DNA of 25,729 nucleotides from a virus, in IMG/VR virus record IMGVR_UViG_3300043411_001248, positions 1 through 25,729 of that record, one strand, 5' to 3'. Under the pieces are notes generated by a model, which saw only the letters and a program-made list of their open reading frames with translations, searched no databases and was not told the origin of the DNA. A program made the position numbers and the translations under genes. This document shows, one piece after another, positions 14,683-21,492 of the stretch. The first letter of the stretch is position 1. Each line of letters opens with the position of its first letter.

Positions 14683-16263
14683 ATGAGAGTTTCTAATAGG
14701 ACATATATAGGAATTGTTGAAGATAATAACGATCCTAGGAGACTGGGAAGATGTAGAATAAGGGTGTTTGATGTGTTTGATGGATTGCCACCACAAGATA
14801 TTCCGTGGGCTACGCCATGGAAGGATCTAAATGGAAATCAATTTATTCTGCCCGAGGTCGGTAAGGTTGTAACTGTTGTATTTGATTCAGAAAATATTTA
14901 CAAACCAGAATATATCTATTCAGATAACTATAATATTAATTTGGAAAATAAACTTAAAAAAATATCTGATGTAGCTTACTCTTCTATGAGAACTCTTTTA
15001 TTTGATCATAAAACCCAAATATATTCAAATGATGATGAGGGCCTGATGATAGACTATAAATTTAATCATGTTAATATGACAGATAGTACTATTAACATAT
15101 CTCTTAAAGATAATTATGGTAAAGTAAATATTGGTGATAAAACAGCCGATCAAGAATCCATCTTGGGTACTAATTTTTTAGCTTGGTTTGATGAATTTGT
15201 AGATTCTCTTTTGGGACATCGTTCTGGTCCCTATTTCGATAGTAAGGGGGCTCCTGTTGTAGCGAGTCCAGATTTCATATCTCTGTTAAGAAAATACAAA
15301 GCTCAAAAGCAACCAAAGTTTTTATCTAAAAATGTATTCTTGAATAGTAATCATCAAATAAACACCGTTAGACAAAATTCTGATTTTAGAGAGACCCTAA
15401 TGCAGTTAGGAGACTCGTGGAAGTCAACAAAAGTTAAAAATTATATCTACTCGGATGACGTCCCTGATTATTCTCCAAAATATGGTACAGGGGAAGAAAC
15501 ACCTGTTTCTACAAATGCATCAAATGATATAGTCAGTTTATCAACTAGTGATGAGGATCAAAATGTTGAATCAATCGTTGAATTGCCAACAGTTGGTGAG
15601 GTGAATCCAGATGTCCAGAAGATACTTAATGCTATGGAATCTAAAAATTATAAAATTATTGATAAACCATACTATATAAATGTAGTTGCGATAAGAGATC
15701 AGTATGAGGGAGATACATATTCGAATCAGTTTAAAGATAGAATGTGGGCAATATGGAAAAATTCTGAAGGATTATGGGAATTTAATTCTTGGGCCATATC
15801 AACAATTCCTGGTTTATATATGAATTTTAAAAATAAAATAAAAATGAAGACATGGTGTAAATCAAATAGGCCTAAGGGTTTAGGTATTTTAGTTCCAGCT
15901 CAGTATCAAAATATTTATAAATTTTTTGAAGCAGAGGAGCCTAAAAATCTGACTAAGATGAAAGCGAGGCCAACATTTCGAAGTATTAATAGTCAATTAG
16001 CATATCGAGATAAATCATTTGAAAGTGATATAATTTCTTTTTCAAATAGAGAGAATCCCGAAAAGGGCAATCATGGAATGTTCATACACCGAGGATTTCC
16101 AGGTGGATCTCTAGTAAATAATTGGTCTGAAGGATGTCAAGTATTTTCAAGAGAGAGTGATTATGATCAATTATGTGAGTTAGCTAGGAATCATATTAAA
16201 ATGCATGGAAATTCTTTTGACTATACTCTAATGACATCTAAGGATATCGACTCAGCGTCTTAA
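14683..16263 (+). CDS. Baseplate central spike protein: gp5-like OB fold plus C-terminal YkuD-like (SxGC) domain
   Basis: Residues 5-80 match the N-terminal OB domain of gp5/gpV-type spikes: YIGIVEDNNDPRRLGRCRIR, PWATPWKDLNG, then PEVGKVVTVVFD. The middle (80-330) is less clear. Residues about 340-520 resemble a phage family with a YkuD-like L,D-transpeptidase/carboxypeptidase layout: WAIWKNSEGLWEFNSWAIST, a PGLYM segment, GILVPAQYQNIYKF, then GMFIHRGFPGG (H469) and WSEGCQVF (S482, C485), ending with GNSFDYTLM. His plus Cys in SxGC would be the catalytic pair acting on peptidoglycan peptides. No T4-type lysozyme domain is present; the glycosidase is in the hub gene instead. The gene is 15 nt downstream of the tube-like gene and overlaps the convergent gene by 12 nt. 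Confidence 0.75.
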   Translation: MRVSNRTYIGIVEDNNDPRRLGRCRIRVFDVFDGLPPQDIPWATPWKDLNGNQFILPEVGKVVTVVFDSENIYKPEYIYSDNYNINLENKLKKISDVAYSSMRTLLFDHKTQIYSNDDEGLMIDYKFNHVNMTDSTINISLKDNYGKVNIGDKTADQESILGTNFLAWFDEFVDSLLGHRSGPYFDSKGAPVVASPDFISLLRKYKAQKQPKFLSKNVFLNSNHQINTVRQNSDFRETLMQLGDSWKSTKVKNYIYSDDVPDYSPKYGTGEETPVSTNASNDIVSLSTSDEDQNVESIVELPTVGEVNPDVQKILNAMESKNYKIIDKPYYINVVAIRDQYEGDTYSNQFKDRMWAIWKNSEGLWEFNSWAISTIPGLYMNFKNKIKMKTWCKSNRPKGLGILVPAQYQNIYKFFEAEEPKNLTKMKARPTFRSINSQLAYRDKSFESDIISFSNRENPEKGNHGMFIHRGFPGGSLVNNWSEGCQVFSRESDYDQLCELARNHIKMHGNSFDYTLMTSKDIDSAS

Positions 16264-16602
16264 TATACATTTTAATTTAATATCTCTCCGAACATCAGGT
16301 GGTAAAGTATTTAATATTTCACCAAATGATTTTATGTTATAAATGTTGACGCAACTAAATATACAACGCTCCAAAGGCTTTTTGCCCCATTTGGACAGTG
16401 ATTTGTAATCTAGAGTAAATATAGATAGAGATTTTTTAGAAACAATTGCTCTAATCTCAAACTTTGGATTGATTTTATATACATAGGTCCATTTCCAATT
16501 GTTTTTAGAAGAGTCTTGAACATATCTAGACTCTTCTGGGTCCCAAATCAAATTGGGGGACCTTTCAAATCCAGATTTTAATAATCGATTATTAATGTTC
16601 AT
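16252..16602 (-). CDS. Hypothetical protein, 116 aa
   Basis: I do not recognise this protein. It has a compact alpha/beta look: a WDPEESRYVQD stretch, strands around KWTYVYKINPKFEIRAIVS, and a basic C-terminus (RRDIKLKCILRR). Three Trp and several Tyr in the first half suggest a binding surface. Its start overlaps the stop of the C-terminal helicase gene (ATGA), so it is the last gene of the helicase operon, and its end overlaps the spike gene by 12 nt on the opposite strand. Linkage to the helicase hints at DNA metabolism, but this is positional only. Confidence 0.6.
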   Translation of the reverse strand: MNINNRLLKSGFERSPNLIWDPEESRYVQDSSKNNWKWTYVYKINPKFEIRAIVSKKSLSIFTLDYKSLSKWGKKPLERCIFSCVNIYNIKSFGEILNTLPPDVRRDIKLKCILRR

Positions 16603-17597
16603 AAATTGATTTTTGTCACTTTATATGGATATTTTCTTTTCTGATAAAACTTTTCTCTTTCTTTGAAGTGATTAAATAAAATATTCTTCATATTTTCAGA
16701 ATCGAACACATCAACTAAATCAAATATTATAGCTGTTTTTTTATCTTCGTGGAGTCTAAGGGCTCTTCCAATTGATTGAATTATTATCTGCTCTGATTTA
16801 AAGGAGTCAGCAAATATAACATTAAAAATGGATGTTATTGATACCCCTGTTGATAGTGTACCAAAAGAGGCTATTAATATTTTAGTTTTTCCACTCGTAT
16901 CTTCCATGAATGATTTAATTTCTTCTCTAGTCTTATTTCTTACTTCACCATCAATGTAGAAAAAATCTTTATCAATTTTGTCTTTCAATCTTAGGAATAT
17001 TTTCTGACCATACTCTATCGTGTGGAATAGTATAAGTGTATTTTTATCACATTTTTCAACGAGTCTTATTATCAACTCCATTCTCTTTTCGGAATTATGA
17101 ATGAAGTCTTTTTCCAATTCTAGAGCTTCTTTGCCCATCCCTCCCTTTTTTATAATATCTAACCTTGATTGGTAATCGGAATCATTGTGATTCAAAATCA
17201 AAGCTTTGATTTCCACGGGAGAGATTATTCCCTTATCTCTTAATTCACTAGCCGATACTTCTGTTATTTTTGGACCCAACACTGATTGAATTGTGAGTAT
17301 TTCACAAGAATCATCTGGTGGAAATGTGCCCGATACTCCGAATCTAGAGTATGCTGTCCTAATTGTTTTTTTAAGAATTGAAATTAGCGTTTTGCTTTTA
17401 GCCCCGTGAGACTCGTCGACAGCTATTGTGTGAAATTTTTTAAAAAACTCTTTAGGCCATTTTTCGAGAGATTGATATGTTCCGATGCATATATTTGGAT
17501 CATCTCCACCATCATAAAATCTAGGTTTGTCTGACATAACTTCCTCAATTCGAATTTCTTTGTGGATTTTTATTTTAGATACTCTTTTAATTTTCAT
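16599..17597 (-). CDS. uvsW: UvsW-type helicase, C-terminal part (motifs II-VI), split gene
   Basis: This 332-residue protein contains the second half of an SF2 helicase of the UvsW kind: IGTYQSLEKWPKEFF, motif II VDESHG (D61-H64), motif III SGTF, motif IV LILFHTIEYG, motif V ILIASFGTLSTGVSI and motif VI QSIGRALRL. Walker A and motif Ia are absent here and lie in the gene at 18474-19202; the two together (574 residues) have about the size of T4 UvsW. Residues 1-15 (MKIKRVSKIKIHKE) are a basic strand-like lead-in before the conserved RIEEVMSDKPR. UvsW remodels branched DNA and recombination intermediates. The ATG lies inside the last codons of the endonuclease gene, with an 11-nt overlap, suggesting coupled translation. 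The two halves would have to assemble to work. Confidence 0.85.
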   Translation of the reverse strand: MKIKRVSKIKIHKEIRIEEVMSDKPRFYDGGDDPNICIGTYQSLEKWPKEFFKKFHTIAVDESHGAKSKTLISILKKTIRTAYSRFGVSGTFPPDDSCEILTIQSVLGPKITEVSASELRDKGIISPVEIKALILNHNDSDYQSRLDIIKKGGMGKEALELEKDFIHNSEKRMELIIRLVEKCDKNTLILFHTIEYGQKIFLRLKDKIDKDFFYIDGEVRNKTREEIKSFMEDTSGKTKILIASFGTLSTGVSITSIFNVIFADSFKSEQIIIQSIGRALRLHEDKKTAIIFDLVDVFDSENMKNILFNHFKEREKFYQKRKYPYKVTKINL

Positions 17598-18477
17598 TTA
17601 AAATTTCCTTTTTTAGAATAGATACAATACTATCTATAGATGATATTCTTATCAACTTTATATTATTTTTATTGCAATAGTCATTTTTTGTCTTGTCCCT
17701 CATTTTAATTTTTTCAAATCCCTCGTCCCCTCCGAACCATTTTGTGGCGACGTAGTGTTGCTTCCCGTCAAATTCTATGCAAGTTTGTAGATTTGGTATC
17801 CAAAAATCAAAAACGAGATTTTTTATATGAAAACAGTCCTTGAAGATATGTTGGGGTATAAATTCAATTTCATTTTCTTCAAGGAAATTTAATATTCTCC
17901 TCTCTCCTAACGACATACTACATCTTGAGCATCGCGATCCTTTTAAATGGGAATGTGGGCTTAGTCTAAAATCGCCATGGATGGGACATGTTATTATAAT
18001 TGGGGTATTTGAGTTTACATAGATTGATTTATCGTAATTATAGTAATTGGAGTGTTTGATGTTGGACCTATCTATAAATTCTTTTAAATTAAGCTTCCTT
18101 GATCCACCACATTCTGGGCACCCAAACCCATTATAGTGGGAATTAATCCTTTGAGTAAAGTGTCCATGGATAGGACATTCTATATCTATTTTCTGTTTGT
18201 TTGATAGATAATAATTTAAATTGTATATATACTTATGATTGTGTTTTTTATTGAGATCGTTAATAACTTCATCAACACTCTTTCTTCGAATGTCAAAATC
18301 ACATTTTCTACATCCTCTTCCCTTTAGATGATTACTAAGAAGTTGAATGAATCCACCGTGGATAGGACATATGATTGTGACTCTATCTCTTGTTTTTACC
18401 TCATCGTTCCATAGAGTGTATCCAAATTTATCCCCATGTACAATTTTAGATTTTTTTATTGCCTCGCTCTTTTTCAT
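17587..18477 (-). CDS. Homing endonuclease with three CPxHG zinc-finger repeats and a PD-(D/E)XK/Vsr-like nuclease domain
   Basis: This 296-residue protein starts with three copies of a CPIHG-x-F ... H ... G-x-x-C-x-x-C unit: C37/H40...C56/C59, C101/H104...C120/C123 and C164/H167...C183/C186, likely zinc-binding DNA-contact modules (DUF723-like). Residues 190-290 form a nuclease domain: GERRILNFLEE, LVFDFWIPNL (D224), IEFDGKQHY (E235, D237, H241) and RDKTKNDYCNKNNIKLIRI. This resembles Vsr-like/EDxHD homing endonucleases such as I-Bth0305I. It sits exactly between the two halves of the uvsW gene, with its ATG overlapping the stop of the N-half and its end overlapping the start of the C-half by 11 nt. 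It therefore looks like a mobile gene that has settled inside the helicase and become part of the operon. Confidence 0.85.
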   Translation of the reverse strand: MKKSEAIKKSKIVHGDKFGYTLWNDEVKTRDRVTIICPIHGGFIQLLSNHLKGRGCRKCDFDIRRKSVDEVINDLNKKHNHKYIYNLNYYLSNKQKIDIECPIHGHFTQRINSHYNGFGCPECGGSRKLNLKEFIDRSNIKHSNYYNYDKSIYVNSNTPIIITCPIHGDFRLSPHSHLKGSRCSRCSMSLGERRILNFLEENEIEFIPQHIFKDCFHIKNLVFDFWIPNLQTCIEFDGKQHYVATKWFGGDEGFEKIKMRDKTKNDYCNKNNIKLIRISSIDSIVSILKKEILNEN

Positions 18478-19202
18478 AGTTCATCATTTTCATTCAATTC
18501 CTTGGCTTTTATTATTCCTCGGTTTATTGTCACAATATCATCATCTGGATTAAATTCTCTTATAGACCCATCTTCCATTTCAATTTCTATTTTATAATCA
18601 TATATATTATTGATATTATTTCTACCGTAATAAAACTCAACAATAGAATCATAAAATTGAGTAACAAGAGTTATTGATGGTACGATTATCAATAATTTAG
18701 CATTTGGATCAATTTTACTTATAGTATAGAAGTATACAATTGATATTATCAGGGTTTTTCCTCCACTTGTGGCAACTTCAGCAAGACAAAATCTATTTTT
18801 GAGTATTTTAAAAGCAGATTCGATTTGATGATCATATGGAAAAAATGAAATCCATTCTCCTGATTTGTTTTTTATTTTGTGATTTTTGAAAAATTCTTTA
18901 CAAAATTCCCTAACCGACTCAAGAGTCACCTCTCTATTTAAGGGGAAATCTTCTTTATTATCTACAATAAAGGAAGCTCCAATTTCTTGACACCCTCTCA
19001 AACATTCTTTCCAAAGACCTAGGCTAATTCTACCATTATTAAAATATGATTGTTTGCCATTCCAAACTCCCATCTTAAATGCTGGCATGAATCTATATCC
19101 CTTTATGTGCCTCGTTAACCAAAGATTTAGTTGATGATACTCTATACGCGTTGATTTTGTTACAATAAATTCTTCAGATTCTTTATCATATCTAAATCTC
19201 AT
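18474..19202 (-). CDS. uvsW: UvsW-type helicase, N-terminal part (motifs I and Ia), split gene
   Basis: This 242-residue protein is the first half of UvsW. The N-terminal substrate-recognition domain shows GYRFMPAFKMGVWNGKQSYF; motif I is AEVATSGGKT (Walker A ending at K149-T150); motif Ia is LLIIVPSITLVTQFYDS. After YYGRNN the sequence departs from the helicase pattern: residues about 201-242 read IEMEDGSIREFNPDD, then VTINRGIIKAKELNENDEL, which is similar to the middle part of a Hint/intein fold. It ends in TGA overlapping the ATG of the endonuclease. I chose the ATG at 19202 because the UvsW fold begins there; a longer frame from 19289 adds 29 low-complexity residues spanning the likely promoter. 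Confidence 0.85.
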   Translation of the reverse strand: MRFRYDKESEEFIVTKSTRIEYHQLNLWLTRHIKGYRFMPAFKMGVWNGKQSYFNNGRISLGLWKECLRGCQEIGASFIVDNKEDFPLNREVTLESVREFCKEFFKNHKIKNKSGEWISFFPYDHQIESAFKILKNRFCLAEVATSGGKTLIISIVYFYTISKIDPNAKLLIIVPSITLVTQFYDSIVEFYYGRNNINNIYDYKIEIEMEDGSIREFNPDDDIVTINRGIIKAKELNENDEL

Positions 19203-19270
19203 AATATTATTTGATTTTTGTTTATTTTGTTGATTTTTTTGTGGTTTTTTACGAGGGAGGATGTGATTTG

Positions 19271-19281
19271 GTATATATAAC
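19271..19281. promoter_or_regulatory. Candidate bidirectional promoter element between uvsW and a small gene
   Basis: GTATATATAAC at 19271-19281 is nearly self-complementary and could serve both directions: an A-rich 18-nt leader to the plus-strand ATG at 19299, and a leader of about 70 nt to the uvsW start at 19202. The rest of 19203-19298 is A/T-rich low-complexity sequence with a C/T-rich patch near 19251-19260. Confidence 0.35.
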
Positions 19282-19298
19282 AAAAACAATTATTAATA

Positions 19299-19634
19299 AT
19301 GTTAAATTTTTTAAGAAATCTTTTAGGACTAAATAAAGACAAAGAAGTGAGTAATCTACCTACCACCTCAGACTCTGAACAACCAATGGAAGGAATGAAT
19401 CCAAATAAAACTTCAGAGGATATGACTATTCCTAAATTAGCTACATTAGTAGATGAAAGAAATCACTTTGCTAAACCAGTAGAGGTATCAGAGGTAGTTA
19501 TCCCACAAATTGTTCCTTCTAACGAAGTTGATAAGAAAAAGGCCGATAGTACATTAATTGATTCAAAGCCTAAATCTAAAAAGAAAAGATATTATAGAAA
19601 ACCTAAGAATCCAAAAAACAAAAAGGGAGAGTAA
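19299..19634 (+). CDS. Hypothetical protein with basic tail, 111 aa
   Basis: I do not recognise this protein. A short hydrophobic/basic N-terminus (MLNFLRNLLGLNKDKE) could be an amphipathic helix. The middle is Ser/Thr/Pro/Glu-rich and probably disordered, and the last 25 residues are almost all Lys, Arg, Pro, Asn and Tyr (KSKKKRYYRKPKNPKNKKGE). Such tails usually contact nucleic acid or an acidic partner. It stands alone as a transcription unit, with a promoter-like element upstream and a strong terminator whose loop contains the stop codon. No capsid-targeting Glu site is present near the N-terminus. Confidence 0.65.
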   Translation: MLNFLRNLLGLNKDKEVSNLPTTSDSEQPMEGMNPNKTSEDMTIPKLATLVDERNHFAKPVEVSEVVIPQIVPSNEVDKKKADSTLIDSKPKSKKKRYYRKPKNPKNKKGE

Positions 19635-19645
19635 TCTCCCTTTTT
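19621..19645. terminator. Bidirectional intrinsic terminator
   Basis: A perfect 10-bp stem (AAAAGGGAGA with TCTCCCTTTT) encloses a GTAA loop, with a T-run on the plus side and an A-run on the other, so it can stop transcription in both directions. It separates two convergent genes; the TAA of the plus-strand gene (19632-19634) lies in the loop, and the minus-strand gene ends at 19645. Confidence 0.8.
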
Positions 19646-20397
19646 TATTTACCAAGAAATTTTACCCAGGATACCCACTGGTCTTTAAATTTTCTATCTG
19701 GATTATATGGGGCGTTGAATTTATTGGATACCCTCTGCCACTCTTTTATACTTTTGATATTGTTATCTTGACAAATCTTCATACATTCTTCAAAAGAAAT
19801 CATTATCTTTCTGCCAATATTCCACCCGTCTAGTAAATACTCTTTTAGGTCCACATTCTTAATATATTTACTCTTTCCGTTTTTGTTAATCCATTTACTA
19901 CCAATTAAAGAATAAGAAATTTTAGACTTTATCATATTAAAATTGTTGATGTTTTTCTTTTTCGTTTCATATTCTTTTATTTTAGCTGATTTATAGCTAT
20001 TATTTTTTATTCTTGTTTGAACCATCTTTTTGGATGATCGTTGGAAAGAATTTAAACCATCAGTATCAATGTCATTGAGTCTATCTTGAACAGACTTTTT
20101 ATGAAAACCCCCATATGATTCGTTTGTTCTATTATAGAAAGAATCATTATTTTCAGCATCATAATACATAAGATATTCTTTTTCTATTTCTCTTATTTCT
20201 GATGCAGTAGAGACTGAGTGATACGATAGTATTTCTCTTTGAAAATCCAGAGGCCTTTTTCGATATTCTAGTTTTATATCTATTCCACCGAATAAATATC
20301 CATCCAAATCTGACCCTAAGTGCGACCCTATATAAAATTTATTTTTCTTTATATCAATCCAGAGATAGATAAAAGAATTGTATTTTTCTTCAAACAT
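19645..20397 (-). CDS. GIY-YIG homing endonuclease (Seg-like), 250 aa
   Basis: The N-terminal domain shows a GIY-YIG variant: FIYLWIDIKKNKFYIGSHLG, with the first motif as IYLW and the second as YIG (residues about 10-24), followed by a helix with an EIREIEKEYL acid and the FYNRTNESYGG segment. The middle is basic and probably binds DNA. The C-terminus (SIKEWQRVSNKFNAPYNPDR, then QWVSWVKFLGK) resembles repeat units seen in DNA-binding regions of such endonucleases. I chose the ATG at 20397, which directly follows TTATATATACTCC; a longer frame from 20424 adds nine hydrophobic residues and would cross that element. A free-standing mobile gene; the likely target is a neighbouring gene such as clpP. 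Confidence 0.75.
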   Translation of the reverse strand: MFEEKYNSFIYLWIDIKKNKFYIGSHLGSDLDGYLFGGIDIKLEYRKRPLDFQREILSYHSVSTASEIREIEKEYLMYYDAENNDSFYNRTNESYGGFHKKSVQDRLNDIDTDGLNSFQRSSKKMVQTRIKNNSYKSAKIKEYETKKKNINNFNMIKSKISYSLIGSKWINKNGKSKYIKNVDLKEYLLDGWNIGRKIMISFEECMKICQDNNIKSIKEWQRVSNKFNAPYNPDRKFKDQWVSWVKFLGK

Positions 20398-20412
20398 GGA
20401 GTATATATAAAA
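20398..20412 (-). promoter_or_regulatory. Candidate promoter for the GIY-YIG endonuclease gene
   Basis: The minus strand reads TTTTATATATACTCC just before the ATG at 20397, the same type and spacing as other transcription-unit heads in the window. Confidence 0.35.
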
Positions 20413-20432
20413 TATATACATCAACCCATAGG

Positions 20433-21059
20433 TTACTTTATAATTTTATCTATTATCCCATACTCTAAAGCATCTTTGGCTGATAGCCAATAATTTCTAT
20501 CTGAATCCTTCAAAACTTTACTATATTTTTGATTTGTTTTCTCAGATATTATTTCACACAATTCTTTCTTTAGGAGATTTATCTCCTTTGCTTCAATTTC
20601 CATGTCTGATGCTTGCTGAATATCAGCCCCATAGAGTAGTGGTTGGTGAATCATCGTCCTACTTCTCTTAAGAGCTTTCCTTTTCCCTTTTGTACCAGAG
20701 CATAGTATTATAGCTGCCATCGACGCAGCTAATCCGGTATTTATAGTTATGATGTCTGGTTTGACATATTCCATAATATCCAAAATTCCTAACCCATCAT
20801 ACACAGAACCACCTGGAGAATTTATATAAATTGTTATATCTTCTTCCTTGTCAAGACTTTCTAAGTATAAGATTTGTGATTTTATCACTTCAGAGGTATA
20901 TAAATTTATTTCTCCAGAAAGAAATAAAATTCTATTCAGAAGCATTTTATTAAAAATATCACTATATGGATTATTTGATTCCATGTCCATTGATGAAATT
21001 ATCGATCTCGGTAAATTCGATCTAGACCATTTTATATAATCATTTTTATGTTTACTCAC
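20433..21059 (-). CDS. clpP: ClpP-like protease with Asn in place of the catalytic Asp, 208 aa
   Basis: The full ClpP fold is present at normal length: YINSPGGSVYDGLGILD (oxyanion strand), GLAASMAA with nucleophile S113, SRTMIHQP with H138, and a C-terminal AKDALEYGIIDKII. The third triad residue lies in DSDRNYW: aligned with cellular ClpP (D-[ST]-[DE]-R-D-x-[FW]), the catalytic Asp is N189, encoded by AAT. Listeria ClpP1 is known to have the same Asn and to work mainly in mixed complexes with a second ClpP, so a mixed complex with host ClpP is possible here. The start is GTG at 21059; the next in-frame ATGs (residues 24 and 26) would remove a basic N-terminal tail. No ClpX/ClpA partner gene is in this window. 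Confidence 0.9.
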   Translation of the reverse strand: MSKHKNDYIKWSRSNLPRSIISSMDMESNNPYSDIFNKMLLNRILFLSGEINLYTSEVIKSQILYLESLDKEEDITIYINSPGGSVYDGLGILDIMEYVKPDIITINTGLAASMAAIILCSGTKGKRKALKRSRTMIHQPLLYGADIQQASDMEIEAKEINLLKKELCEIISEKTNQKYSKVLKDSDRNYWLSAKDALEYGIIDKIIK

Positions 21060-21116
21060 TAATGTTATAAGTATATGATCTATTTTGTTTATTTCAAAAA
21101 ATGGATTATGAAAGTT

Positions 21117-21125
21117 AATATATAA
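21117..21125 (+). promoter_or_regulatory. Candidate promoter for the acidic-protein operon
   Basis: AATATATAA lies 12 nt upstream of the ATG at 21138, followed by an almost pure A leader, which would favour translation in a host without Shine-Dalgarno pairing. Confidence 0.4.
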
Positions 21126-21137
21126 AAATAAAAAAAC

Positions 21138-21491
21138 ATGAAAACTACAATTGAAGTTAAGGGTTTTGAGATAGTTATCGATGAAACCGAAGAGACTCTT
21201 ATTGTGACCGCAACTAAAGATGGTGAGACAGTCGAAGAATTTGAATTGTCTTTATCTGAAGATGGTGAGTCCGAAGATATGGATATGGGATCTGAAGATG
21301 AAGTTCAAGATTTTGAAGACTCTGAAGATACAGAAGGATCTGATGATGATTCTGATCTAGAGGACCTAGAAGATTCAGATGATCTAGAAGGATCTGATGA
21401 CGATTCTGAAGTCGAGGTCGAAGAAGAAGAAGAAGAGTCTGATGAAGTTAAGCTTGAGTCATTTCAATCTTTTATTAACAAAAGAAAGTAA
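21138..21491 (+). CDS. Highly acidic protein, 117 aa (candidate head-core/scaffold-type protein)
   Basis: Residues 1-36 form a small beta-rich domain (MKTTIEVKGFEIVIDE, then TLIVTATKDGETVEEFEL). Residues about 38-102 are almost all Asp, Glu and Ser with repeats of DSEDTEGSDDDSD type. The last residues switch to VKLESFQSFINKRK, a short amphipathic basic helix. Acidic prohead-core proteins (T4 gp67 type) have this kind of composition, and the C-terminal F-x-x-F-I resembles the F-I core of the capsid-targeting leaders, so a role in head assembly is conceivable; a DNA mimic is the other obvious idea. Its stop is 1 nt from the start of the HAD-like gene, so they form an operon. Confidence 0.7.
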   Translation: MKTTIEVKGFEIVIDETEETLIVTATKDGETVEEFELSLSEDGESEDMDMGSEDEVQDFEDSEDTEGSDDDSDLEDLEDSDDLEGSDDDSEVEVEEEEEESDEVKLESFQSFINKRK

Positions 21492-21492
21492 T

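Noticed and set aside
17590-18494. Excision of the endonuclease between the AATGAAAAT repeats restoring uvsW
   Set aside because: Joining at the repeats leaves the N-half frame running into TAA at once, so no fused reading frame results. A 9-nt AT-rich repeat can also be chance.
16599-19202. A functional split intein rejoining the two uvsW products
   Set aside because: No N-terminal Cys/Ser splice block is seen at the start of the extra segment and no His-Asn plus Cys/Ser/Thr block at the end, so protein splicing is not supported. Only a Hint-like middle segment is visible.
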